From positions 1 to 64,000 of the forward strand of contig JAGQYK010000003.1 of NCBI GenBank assembly GCA_020436125.1: a stretch of 64,000 nucleotides of DNA. Reading direction: 5' to 3'. The notes below the pieces were generated by a model. That model searched no databases. It saw nothing but the letters and a program-made list of their open reading frames with translations, and was not told the origin of the DNA. Positions 44,155 to 52,648 of this stretch are shown here, piece by piece. Every line of letters begins with the position of its first letter. Positions within the stretch are counted from its first letter, which is position 1. The translations under genes and the position numbers were made by a program. This stretch comes from Cyclobacteriaceae bacterium (lineage in GTDB: Bacteria > Bacteroidota > Bacteroidia > Cytophagales > Cyclobacteriaceae).

Positions 44155-45517
44155 ATCGCTGCATTCTACGGTACAGTGATCCTCTGGAAAGGCCAAGTTC
44201 TTTGGCAGCATGGCTAATATTGCCATGGTGTTTCTTTATGGCATTTTTAATGGCCCAAGCCTCTACGGCTTCTAAATTATAATTATCGAAGGAGGGATTT
44301 TTATTATTATCAGACGAAAGAAATTGGAAATCATTTATTGTTAGGACTCCACTTTCATTCATAATCACTGCTCGTTCAATGGCGTGCTGTAACTCTCGAA
44401 CATTCCCCGGCCAATCGTGTTTCTGAAGATGACTTTCTAAAGTGTTATCAATGGGTGATATATTCTTCTGATACTTCTTGCTATAGGACTTTAAATAGTG
44501 ATTACTTAAAAGTAGAATGTCATCTGATCTTTCTCTCAAAGGAGGGATCGTTATCTCTACTGTGTTTATTCTGTAGAGTAAATCTTCCCTGAATTGATTT
44601 TGCTTTACCAGTTTTTGGAGGTTGCAATTGGTGGCGCAAATAATTCTTACATCCACATCGATGGGATTATTGGTTCCCACTCTCGTTACTTGTCTGCTTT
44701 GCAAAAAAGTCAACAACTTAGATTGCAGAGGCAAGGAAAGGTTTCCTATTTCATCCAAAAAAAGAGTGCCCCCGTTTGCTGCTTCAATTCTGCCAACGCG
44801 ATCTTCCTTTGCATCGGTGAAGGCACCTTTTTTATGACCGAATAATTCACTTTCAAAAAGAAGCTCACTCAAGGCGCCAAGATCTACACTTATAAATACT
44901 TCATCCGCTCGATTTGATTTCCTGTGGATATTTCTTGCGATGACCTCTTTGCCGGTACCATTTTCGCCTAGTATTAGAATATCTGCATCTGTCCCACTTA
45001 TTTTATCGACCATTTGCAATATCTCTCTCATGGGTGTAGCGTTTCCAATGATGGCAGGGTATTGACTATCCACCGCGGCTGTTATGGTTCTTTGTTTGGA
45101 TTGGAGCTGACGTACTTTTCTTTTTTCAGTGCTTAGTGATACCGCATTGGCAATAGTGGTTTGAAGTTTTTCATTTTCCCATGGCTTTACAATAAAGTCC
45201 ATTGCCCCTTCTTTGATGGCTTCTACTGCCAATTGGATTTCGCCAAAGGCAGTCATCAGGATTACCTGTGTTTCGGGATGGTTTTCTACCAGATGTCTCA
45301 GCAAAAAAAGGCCTTCGGTACTGCTGGTATCTCCTTGTCTAAAATTCATATCCAACAGCGCTACATCGAAATTGATTTGACGAGCTAAAGAAGGGATTCG
45401 TTTTGGATCATTGGTGGTGTGTATTTCAGTGTATTTCTGTTCCAAAAGGAGTTTTATGGATAGCAATACCATATCATCATCATCAGCAATTAATATTTTA
45501 GCATTTGATTTAGCCAT
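44144..45517 (-). CDS. Sigma-54-dependent response regulator, NtrC family
   Basis: A 457-residue activator: receiver (phosphoacceptor D56 in ALLDMNFR), AAA+ domain with Walker A GENGTGKE, the sigma-54 contact loop GAFTDA (Asp in place of the second Gly of GAFTGA) and Walker B GGTLFLDEIG, and a C-terminal Fis-like helix-turn-helix (GNISHAAKELGLSRGSLYRRM). It is coupled by an 11-base overlap to the kinase gene. The divergent FtsX-type permease gene has a sigma-54 promoter and a palindromic upstream site, making it the leading target. Confidence 0.93.
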   Translation of the reverse strand: MAKSNAKILIADDDDMVLLSIKLLLEQKYTEIHTTNDPKRIPSLARQINFDVALLDMNFRQGDTSSTEGLFLLRHLVENHPETQVILMTAFGEIQLAVEAIKEGAMDFIVKPWENEKLQTTIANAVSLSTEKRKVRQLQSKQRTITAAVDSQYPAIIGNATPMREILQMVDKISGTDADILILGENGTGKEVIARNIHRKSNRADEVFISVDLGALSELLFESELFGHKKGAFTDAKEDRVGRIEAANGGTLFLDEIGNLSLPLQSKLLTFLQSRQVTRVGTNNPIDVDVRIICATNCNLQKLVKQNQFREDLLYRINTVEITIPPLRERSDDILLLSNHYLKSYSKKYQKNISPIDNTLESHLQKHDWPGNVRELQHAIERAVIMNESGVLTINDFQFLSSDNNKNPSFDNYNLEAVEAWAIKNAIKKHHGNISHAAKELGLSRGSLYRRMQRYGI

Positions 45518-45521
45518 GGTT

Positions 45522-45551
45522 CAAAAGTAGGAACTGTACTTATGAATTCAA
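45522..45551 (-). promoter_or_regulatory. Bacteroidota-type promoter of the regulator/kinase operon
   Basis: On the minus strand TTG (45549-45551), a 19-base spacer and TACTTTTG (45522-45529) match the -33/-7 pattern. The -7 box ends four bases before the ATG at 45517, so the transcript would be nearly leaderless. Confidence 0.55.
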
Positions 45552-45557
45552 TAACTA

Positions 45558-45575
45558 CTGTCCATTCATGGACAG
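45558..45575. promoter_or_regulatory. Palindromic upstream activator site (candidate NtrC-family binding site)
   Basis: CTGTCCAT-TC-ATGGACAG is a perfect 8-bp inverted repeat. It lies about 85 bases upstream of the sigma-54 -24 box of the permease gene, the usual range for an enhancer, and beside the promoter of the divergent regulator, so it could also autoregulate that gene. Confidence 0.5.
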
Positions 45576-45657
45576 GTGGGCGACACCCTTGGGCACTTGA
45601 TGGCTATTGTTGAGTCAATATAATGCTTTCTACGGCTATGAGGATGCATTTTGCTAT

Positions 45658-45674
45658 TTGGCATTGGCATTGCC
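45658..45674 (+). promoter_or_regulatory. Sigma-54 promoter of the FtsX-type permease gene
   Basis: TTGGCATTGGCATTGCC: GG at 45660-45661 and GC at 45672-45673 give the exact GG-N10-GC spacing with TTGGCA and TTGC boxes. The predicted start of transcription is about 45685, 24 bases before the ATG at 45709. The reverse strand also reads GG-N10-GC, but with a poorer -12 box. Confidence 0.65.
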
Positions 45675-45708
45675 AGTCTAGGGAACTGACGCTCAAAATT
45701 TTCAGATT

Positions 45709-48066
45709 ATGATAAGGAACTACATCACGGTTGCACTTCGAAAATTTAAAAGACAAAAGTTTTATTCATTAGTCAATCTTTTCGGTCTTACGATAGGGTT
45801 GACAAGTGTAATTCTCATTATGCTATACGTGGTGGACGAATTGAGCTACGATAGATTTCATGAAAAATCGCATAGGATTTACCGCGTGGTTGAAAATCAG
45901 TTCTATGCTGGTCAACCAGTATTTCCTGTGGCAGTAACACCAGCCCCATTGGGTCCCGCGCTGGAAAAGGAATACGCTAACATTGAAAAAGGTACCAGGG
46001 TATGGAGTGCAGATCTCTCCTTTAAGGTTAATGATGAACTATTATACGAAGCGGGAATCTATGTAGATGAGTCATTTTTTGAAATCTTTTCTTTCGAAAT
46101 AGTTGATGGTAATACCGCTTCCATGTTAAGTGAAGCAAATAGCATAGTGCTTACTGAAAAATTGGTAAAGAAGTACTTTTCTAGTGAAAACCCCATTGGT
46201 AAATTGTTAAGGGTGGGAGATAGGGAGTTGCAGGTGAGTGGTGTAATTAAAGATGTCCCCGATAACTCCCATATTCATTTTGATTTTTTGATTCCAATTG
46301 AAAATGCGTTGTTAAGAAATGAGAGGTTAAGGGACAACTGGGGTAACAATACAATGTATACGTATGTATTGGTTCAAGATGGAGCTGATATTACTGAACT
46401 TAATACACAGATAGTTGATAGAATAAAAAAGAACAATGAGCGTTCTACAACGGATATTTATCTTCAGCCATTAACGGATATCCATCTTGGAGCGGTTCAT
46501 TTTACTGCAGATGCAAGGGGTAAAGGCAATATGCAGTATGTAGCCATTTTTCTAGTGGTTGCTATTTTCATTTTGGTCATAGCATGTATCAACTTTATGA
46601 ATCTTGCCACAGCTCGGTCAATAAGCCGATCAAAGGAAGTTGGACTTCGGAAGTCAATTGGAGCGAATCGCCATCAGCTTGTTTTACAATTCCTGAGTGA
46701 ATCAGTTTTTACTGCATTGATTGCTATGGCTTTGGCTATTCTATTGGTTGATCTTCTATTACCACAATTTAATTTATTAGCAGGCAAAACGCTTTCGCTT
46801 AATTTTTCTTCCAATTACCTATTGCTGTTTTACTTGTTGGGATTCTCTGTACTTACCGGGTTGGTGGCGGGAAGCTATCCGGCATTTTTCTTATCCTCAT
46901 TTGAGCCAGCCAGTGTTCTGAAATCGAATGTGATGAGGAAATCGGGTGGGTCTTGGTTTAGAAAAGTACTTGTGGTGACTCAGTTTTGCATTTCAATGGT
47001 GATGATTGTGGGCACCATAGTAGTTTATGCGCAATTGGAATACATCCGTTCTAAAAATTTGGGCTACACCAAGGAGAATGTGGTAAAAATTCCTCGAATA
47101 AGTGATGACTATGTTTCTTTCAAAAATGAATTAATGTCCCAATCGGGGATCGTTGACGTAACTGCTGCCGACCAACATCCCGCCTATGTTGGTAACTCAA
47201 CATCAGGTATAGAATGGGAAGGTAAAGGAGAAGACGAAAATATTTTAATTCATACGCTTATTGCCGATTTTGATTTTCTTGAAACGATGGGTATGAAATT
47301 GGAGAAAGGTAGAAGCTTATCCAAAGAGTATGGAACTGACTCTTCTTCGGTTATTCTCAATGAGGCTGCTGTGGAGATGATGGGTTTCAGTAACCCAATC
47401 GGGCAAAAATTAGAAGTAGGAATGCCTCAGCCTTATACGGTTGTGGGGGTTGTGAATGATTTTCACTTTAAATCGATTCACCAAAAGATTGAACCACTAG
47501 CCATATTTATTGGATTCAATATGAGATCGTATAATTACACTTTGATTCGGATGGAGGCGGGAGATCCAAAGGGAATTCTCGCTTCTATTGAGAATACATG
47601 GATGAAGTTCAATGCTGATAATGAATTCGCTTATACTTTTCTTGATGATGACTTTAATGCTGTATATAAGGCAGAGGAGCAGACTGGAACAATTTTTAAA
47701 TATTTCTCTGCATTGGCGATAATAATTTCTTGCCTTGGGTTATTCGGGCTGGCTTCGTTTACGTTGGAGCAGCGAACCAAAGAATTCGGTGTCCGTAAAA
47801 TTTTTGGAGCATCCATGATTCAGTTATTTTCTACGGCTTCAATTGGCTTCTTGTCGCTTGTATTAATAGCATTTGTCATATCTATACCCATATCCTGGTA
47901 TTTTATCAACCAATGGCTTAATGGGTTTGCTTACCATGCTACGTTGGGTTATCAGTATTTTTTGTGGTCTGGATTGATTGCTATGGTGATAGCTTTATTG
48001 ACGGTAAGTTATCAGGCGATAAAGTCGGCTCTGCTGAATCCTGTTGACAGTTTGAGACACGAATAG
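45709..48066 (+). CDS. FtsX/MacB-type ABC transporter permease (double-module)
   Basis: A 785-residue membrane protein with the duplicated FtsX plan: a helix at about 20-42, a MacB-like periplasmic core, three helices at about 280-400 (YVAIFLVVAIFILVIACINFMN, SVFTALIAMALAILLVDLL, LLLFYLLGFSVLTGL), a second periplasmic core, and three more helices at about 670-780. Conserved NLATARSISRSKEVGLRKSIGA and RTKEFGVRKIFGAS are FtsX signatures. There is no ATPase adjacent. Such permeases in Bacteroidota are thought to move or sense envelope molecules. It is under a sigma-54 promoter facing the two-component pair. Confidence 0.88.
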   Translation: MIRNYITVALRKFKRQKFYSLVNLFGLTIGLTSVILIMLYVVDELSYDRFHEKSHRIYRVVENQFYAGQPVFPVAVTPAPLGPALEKEYANIEKGTRVWSADLSFKVNDELLYEAGIYVDESFFEIFSFEIVDGNTASMLSEANSIVLTEKLVKKYFSSENPIGKLLRVGDRELQVSGVIKDVPDNSHIHFDFLIPIENALLRNERLRDNWGNNTMYTYVLVQDGADITELNTQIVDRIKKNNERSTTDIYLQPLTDIHLGAVHFTADARGKGNMQYVAIFLVVAIFILVIACINFMNLATARSISRSKEVGLRKSIGANRHQLVLQFLSESVFTALIAMALAILLVDLLLPQFNLLAGKTLSLNFSSNYLLLFYLLGFSVLTGLVAGSYPAFFLSSFEPASVLKSNVMRKSGGSWFRKVLVVTQFCISMVMIVGTIVVYAQLEYIRSKNLGYTKENVVKIPRISDDYVSFKNELMSQSGIVDVTAADQHPAYVGNSTSGIEWEGKGEDENILIHTLIADFDFLETMGMKLEKGRSLSKEYGTDSSSVILNEAAVEMMGFSNPIGQKLEVGMPQPYTVVGVVNDFHFKSIHQKIEPLAIFIGFNMRSYNYTLIRMEAGDPKGILASIENTWMKFNADNEFAYTFLDDDFNAVYKAEEQTGTIFKYFSALAIIISCLGLFGLASFTLEQRTKEFGVRKIFGASMIQLFSTASIGFLSLVLIAFVISIPISWYFINQWLNGFAYHATLGYQYFLWSGLIAMVIALLTVSYQAIKSALLNPVDSLRHE

Positions 48067-48101
48067 ACCATTTTGGGTGAATTGCTGATCTCATTTTTAC
48101 C

Positions 48102-48130
48102 GGGTACTTATAAGGAATAAACCCTTTTTT
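48102..48130 (+). terminator. Terminator after the FtsX-type permease gene
   Basis: GGGTacTTAT pairs with ATAAACCC (with a two-base bulge) followed by TTTTTT (48125-48130). A second copy of GGGTACTT follows right after. Confidence 0.5.
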
Positions 48131-48201
48131 GGGGTACTTCTCCATTCATCTGTTATTTCGAACTCATTTATAAAATCCCCGTTATTCCTGAGTAATTTAT
48201 C

Positions 48202-48209
48202 TATTTTTG
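48202..48209 (+). promoter_or_regulatory. -7 element directly before the BatA-type gene
   Basis: TATTTTTG matches TAnnTTTG and ends six bases before the ATG at 48216, again implying a nearly leaderless message. No clear -33 box is present. Confidence 0.35.
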
Positions 48210-48215
48210 GCGTTA

Positions 48216-50201
48216 ATGAATTTTGCATTTCCTCAGTTTCTCTGGGCACTTACGGCTCTTTCTATTCCGATCATCATTCATCTTTTTAATTTTAGGAGAA
48301 CTACTCGGATTTTCTTTTCGAACAATCGTCTGTTAAAGCAAATTAAAGAGGAGACTACTCAAAAAAGGAAATTGAAGCAATACCTGGTGCTCGCCTCCAG
48401 GCTTTTATTCATTTTGTTTCTCGTGCTGGCCTTTGCTCAGCCATTTTTACCAGCGAAAGAACAAGTTAGTGCAGCCAGGAATATCGTGCTCTACTTGGAC
48501 AATTCGTTCAGTATGTCTGCCCAGGTGGGTGAGAAGACTCGTGCGCTGGACGCAGGAACAAGTTTTATAAGAGAGATCGTGGATTTATTCCCTCCTGATA
48601 CACGCTATAAGTTGGTTACAAACGATTTTGCCCCCTTTTCAAATTCGTTTAAAACCCAAACAGAGATTTTAGATTTGCTTACACAAGTTCGACTTTCGGC
48701 AGTGTCTCGGTCATTGGAGGAAGTTGATAAAAGAATTGGTTCAGAAAAAAATGGAACTGATATATTTTGGATTTCGGACTTTCAAAAATCAACATCAGGT
48801 GTGAGTGGCAGTTTTCATGCTGACTCGGCCAGTCAATGGCATCTGGTTCCTGTGACCTTTGGACAAGCATCAAATATCTATGTGGATACCCTATATCTTG
48901 AAAACCCGTTTGTAATTGGTGGTGAGAAAAACACGGTAAATATCAGATTGCGAAATGTAGGATCTAAACAGACAGATGGACTTAATGTAAAACTCGTAGT
49001 CAATGACATTCAAATGGGGGCAGTTTCTGTTGACTTAGAACCAAATAGCTACGCAGAAGCAAGTTTTGATCTTACCCCTGGCATGCGAGGACTCAATCAG
49101 GCAAAAATTAGTTTTGCTGATTTCCCTATTAGTTTTGATAATGAATTTTACTTCACACTCAACTTCACGGAAACGATTAGGGTAGTTGAGATTAAAGGCA
49201 AAAAAGAGGATGCGTTTGTAGAACGTGTTTTTGGCAACGGTCAATTATTTAGCTATCGAGGTTTTTTGGCTGAAAATGTTGACTACAGTTTGTTGGCACA
49301 GGCTGACCTTATTATTCTGAATGGCTTGGATGCTATTGATGCGTCACTGTCTGCCACTATAACTTCCAACATGGATAATCTTGGATCGCTGCTTATTATC
49401 CCTGGTGAAAGACCAGACCTTAATGCATATAAGCGATTATTGCCTTTTCAGAATCTTAGTCTGGCTGTCGCTTCAGAAATGGCTGAATTGGATCGGCCTG
49501 ATTTTCAAAATCCATTCTTCGAAAATGTGTTTGAAGAAAAATCCCCTGCTATGGAAATGCCAAGTGCCATACCATTGTTGGATTGGGGACTCGACAGGAG
49601 TGCAATTCTTAAGTTCAGAACGGGCAAAGCTTTCTTATCACAGAGTAACAAGACATTTGTATTGTCAAGCCCGCTGCAACGGAACTACACGAATTTTTAT
49701 AATCATGCGCTATTTGTGCCTGTGATGTATCGAATTGCGGCAGCCTCTAAGAGAGCTGAGCAAAGCCTCTATTATACATTAGCCAATGATTTAATCTCAC
49801 TTCGTGCAGATAGTATTTATGGGGAGGAGCCTATTCGTTTGGTGGGCGGCCAGGAGATTGTACCTCCGCAGCGAAGAGTTGGGGATCGATTTTTTCTAGA
49901 AATGCCTAAATTTTCAATGAATTCGGGCTTTTATACGGTTCAATACCAAAAAGATACCCTTAATATGTTAGCCGTTAATTTGGATAAAAGTGAATCAGAT
50001 TTGACCCAGTATGGGCCGGACCAGATCAGGGAGTTGTTTGGAGGGGGAGATCATGTTACAATGTTTCAAAGCACCAGCCTTGAAAGTTTCAGCAACGAAA
50101 TAAAAGAGAGATATTTGGGTACTCCATTGTGGAAGTATGCGATTATTTTGGCCCTACTCTTCCTAATGGCTGAGGTTTTATTCATACGCTTTTTAAAGTA
50201 A
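48216..50201 (+). CDS. BatA-type aerotolerance/von Willebrand A protein
   Basis: A 661-residue membrane protein opening MNFAFPQFLWALTALSIPIIIHLFNFRRTTRIFFSNNRLLKQ, the typical BatA/Aerotolerance N-terminal module (two helices joined by a basic stretch). A vWA-type domain follows at about 90-250 (LYLDNSFSMSAQVG holds the DxSxS metal-binding motif), then a large beta-rich region and a C-terminal helix (YAIILALLFLMAEVLFIRFLK). The ATG at 48216 was chosen over an in-frame TTG at 48207. No BatB/BatC or MoxR gene is adjacent. The function in stress or surface is unknown. Confidence 0.83.
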   Translation: MNFAFPQFLWALTALSIPIIIHLFNFRRTTRIFFSNNRLLKQIKEETTQKRKLKQYLVLASRLLFILFLVLAFAQPFLPAKEQVSAARNIVLYLDNSFSMSAQVGEKTRALDAGTSFIREIVDLFPPDTRYKLVTNDFAPFSNSFKTQTEILDLLTQVRLSAVSRSLEEVDKRIGSEKNGTDIFWISDFQKSTSGVSGSFHADSASQWHLVPVTFGQASNIYVDTLYLENPFVIGGEKNTVNIRLRNVGSKQTDGLNVKLVVNDIQMGAVSVDLEPNSYAEASFDLTPGMRGLNQAKISFADFPISFDNEFYFTLNFTETIRVVEIKGKKEDAFVERVFGNGQLFSYRGFLAENVDYSLLAQADLIILNGLDAIDASLSATITSNMDNLGSLLIIPGERPDLNAYKRLLPFQNLSLAVASEMAELDRPDFQNPFFENVFEEKSPAMEMPSAIPLLDWGLDRSAILKFRTGKAFLSQSNKTFVLSSPLQRNYTNFYNHALFVPVMYRIAAASKRAEQSLYYTLANDLISLRADSIYGEEPIRLVGGQEIVPPQRRVGDRFFLEMPKFSMNSGFYTVQYQKDTLNMLAVNLDKSESDLTQYGPDQIRELFGGGDHVTMFQSTSLESFSNEIKERYLGTPLWKYAIILALLFLMAEVLFIRFLK

Positions 50202-50240
50202 ATTAGTGAGAGTCTCAATCACTCCTGAACCAACCACAGA

Positions 50241-51503
50241 ATGAAGATACTCATACAGTCTGCTACTATTAGTGACCCTAACTCATCGCACCATTTAAAG
50301 AAGAAGAATATTCTCATTCAAAATGGCAGAATAGTTGAGATTACTTCAAAAAAGATTGCTGCAGATAAAGTGATTGAGGCAGAGGGAATGATTCTCTCTA
50401 CAGGTTGGATCGACTTAGGTACATTTGTCGGAGACCCTGGTTTAGAGTATAAAGAGGATCTTGATTCTGCAGGTAAGGCAGCGGCTTCGGGAGGGTTTAC
50501 TGAGATTGTAATGCTTCCTAATACGGTGCCTACAGTGCAGAGTAAAAACGAGGTCAACTACATTACCAAAGGAAACGATAATCGGTTAGTTCAAATTCAT
50601 CCGATTGGTGCCGTTACCCTGAAAAATGCGGGAGAGGAATTGACAGAAATGATCGATCTGAATGCTTCCGGGGCAGTGGCCTTTAGCGATGGTTTAAAGC
50701 CAGTATGGAATACCGATATTTTACTGAAGTCGTTGCAGTATCTTCAGAAATTTGACGGACTGCTGATCAATCATCCAGAAGATATTTGGTTGAATATGTT
50801 TGGCCAAATGAATGAAGGAAAGAACAGCACTATTTTGGGATTAAAAGGAATGCCAAAGATTGCCGAGGATTTGGCGGTGGGTCGAGACATTGAGCTGCTT
50901 GGTTATTCAGGAGGTAGACTTCACTTTTCCAGATTGTCTTCTGCCAAGGCGTTGGATCTGGTGAGGGCAGCAAAAAAGAAAAAACTAAATTTGACTTGTG
51001 ACATTGCTGCTTATCAGGCTTTACTTGATGATTCATTGCTGGAGGATTTTGATACCAATTATAAAGTGAATCCACCCCTCAGAGAGAAGGCTGATTTGGA
51101 TGCATTAATAGCAGGACTAAAAGATGGAACAATCGATGTATTGACTTCGGGGCATTTGCCGCAGGACACGGAAAGTAAAGTGCTGGAATTTGACCATGCT
51201 GATTTTGGAATCATTAATCTGCAAACATTTGCATCACAACTTGCGAGCCTTTCTAAATATGTAGATGTCCACGACTTGATTACCAAAGTAACAATGACTC
51301 CCCGTAAACTACTTAAGTTACCTATTCCTACCATTGAAGAAGATGAGAGGGCTAACCTTACCCTTTTCAGTCCCAATGAAAAATGGGTTTTTACGGAAGA
51401 GTCTAATCGTTCTAAATCCAAAAATTCTCCGTGGTTAGGGAAGGGAATTGTGGGAAAGGCCAAGGCCGTGTTTAACAATTCAAAGCACTGGATGGATGCT
51501 TAA
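50241..51503 (+). CDS. Dihydroorotase homologue lacking metal ligands (probable pseudoenzyme)
   Basis: A 420-residue amidohydrolase-fold protein of the PyrC (class I, multifunctional complex type) family: LSTGWIDLGTFVGDPGLEYKEDLDSAGKAAASGGFTEIVMLPNTVPT and, later, YKVNPPLREKADLDALIAGLKDGTIDVLTSGHLPQDTESKVLEF. In active members these read DxHxHxREPG, then an HH in the EVTPHHL position, and TDHAPH. Here the HxH is GTF, the HH is AY (CDIAAYQAL) and the catalytic Asp of TDH is Gly (SGH). Metal binding seems lost. It may support aspartate transcarbamoylase assembly, as inactive PyrC' does elsewhere. It leads the DUF4199/glycosyltransferase row. Confidence 0.85.
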   Translation: MKILIQSATISDPNSSHHLKKKNILIQNGRIVEITSKKIAADKVIEAEGMILSTGWIDLGTFVGDPGLEYKEDLDSAGKAAASGGFTEIVMLPNTVPTVQSKNEVNYITKGNDNRLVQIHPIGAVTLKNAGEELTEMIDLNASGAVAFSDGLKPVWNTDILLKSLQYLQKFDGLLINHPEDIWLNMFGQMNEGKNSTILGLKGMPKIAEDLAVGRDIELLGYSGGRLHFSRLSSAKALDLVRAAKKKKLNLTCDIAAYQALLDDSLLEDFDTNYKVNPPLREKADLDALIAGLKDGTIDVLTSGHLPQDTESKVLEFDHADFGIINLQTFASQLASLSKYVDVHDLITKVTMTPRKLLKLPIPTIEEDERANLTLFSPNEKWVFTEESNRSKSKNSPWLGKGIVGKAKAVFNNSKHWMDA

Positions 51504-52035
51504 TTTTTCTAAATGGCCTCCTTTGCTCAGAGTGCCTCTGCGATATGGTTTGGTAGCAGGTGTATTGGGTTTTATTCTTCTGCTTATTCTTTATTATACC
51601 AACCATCATCCCTTTGTTATACCAATATATGTTGATTTTCGCATAGCCCTGTTTTCTATCGTCTTTGTATTTGCTTTAAAGGAACTGAGGGATTACTACT
51701 ATGAGGGTATTTTACATTTTTGGCAGGGGATGCTGGCAACGCTATTCATTACTTCCATTTTTGCTTTGATTGTAAGTTCTTGTTTATACTTTTTTGCCAC
51801 TAATAATCAAGAATTTGTTCAATCGTACATTGATCTATCGCTGTTGCAGATTCAGGCATTTGCAGATGAGGATATCGATAGGATTGGAAGGGATGTTTAT
51901 GAGTCAGGGATTGCCTCTTTAAAGGAAGCAGATGCCTCTTTTTTGGCCATTCGCTACTTCTGGCAGTCCTTTATTATTAGCTTTTTTTTAAGCATAATAA
52001 TATCTGTAATTTTGAGGAGGCAGCCAAAACTCTGA
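51496..52035 (+). CDS. DUF4199 membrane protein, copy 1
   Basis: A 179-residue integral membrane protein with four hydrophobic segments (about 18-35, 42-60, 73-95 and 155-174), matching the DUF4199 layout (FALKELRDYYYEGILHFWQGMLATLFITS). The ATG at 51496 overlaps the end of the dihydroorotase-like gene by eight bases, so they are translationally coupled. An upstream in-frame ATG at 51448 lies inside the previous gene. The family is Bacteroidota-specific and of unknown function. Confidence 0.8.
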   Translation: MLNFSKWPPLLRVPLRYGLVAGVLGFILLLILYYTNHHPFVIPIYVDFRIALFSIVFVFALKELRDYYYEGILHFWQGMLATLFITSIFALIVSSCLYFFATNNQEFVQSYIDLSLLQIQAFADEDIDRIGRDVYESGIASLKEADASFLAIRYFWQSFIISFFLSIIISVILRRQPKL

Positions 52036-52041
52036 TTTTTT

Positions 52042-52614
52042 ATGGAAACAGAAAATATTAATCAGGAGGACACTATCCCTCCAACCCTATTTCAGCATGC
52101 CCTTAGGTGGGGGCTAATCGTAGGTTTAACTAGCGGAATATTATCATTGCTTCTTTATGCGGTTGATTATTCCTTATTGGCGGATTGGAAGGTGGGGCTA
52201 TCGCTATTTGCGATTTATATTGGACTAACAATCTATTCAGGAATAAGCTACAGGAAGGAGTCCGGTCCGTATCTTCCATTTGGTAAAGCTTATCAGCATG
52301 GTTTTTTGATTTTCGTTGTTTCCGGATTAATAGCAACTGTTTTTAATATCCTTTTATTTCAGGTCATTGACTCAGACCTGGGAGGGAAAGTAACTGAGGT
52401 AGCTATTGAGAAAACTGCTGAGATGATGAATAATTTTGGTGCACCCCAAGATCAAATTGATAAAGCAATAGATGATACTCGTGAGCGAATGGCCAATCAG
52501 TATACTTTGATAGGTCAATTCAAAGGATATGGCTTCATTATCATCGTCTCTGCCATACTTGCCTTGATTACAGGATTAATAGTTAGAAAGTCGGAGCCTG
52601 TATTCGACAAATAA
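52042..52614 (+). CDS. DUF4199 membrane protein, copy 2
   Basis: A 190-residue membrane protein paralogous to the previous one (FGKAYQHGFLIFVVSGLIATVFNILLFQVI is the family core). It also has four helices and a charged loop between helices three and four with TAEMMNNFGAPQDQIDKAI. It starts six bases after the first copy ends, and the glycosyltransferase follows after about 35 bases. The two copies probably form one complex. The function is unknown. Confidence 0.82.
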   Translation: METENINQEDTIPPTLFQHALRWGLIVGLTSGILSLLLYAVDYSLLADWKVGLSLFAIYIGLTIYSGISYRKESGPYLPFGKAYQHGFLIFVVSGLIATVFNILLFQVIDSDLGGKVTEVAIEKTAEMMNNFGAPQDQIDKAIDDTRERMANQYTLIGQFKGYGFIIIVSAILALITGLIVRKSEPVFDK

Positions 52615-52648
52615 ATATTTATAAGCTGGTATAACAATCCAAGATAAA

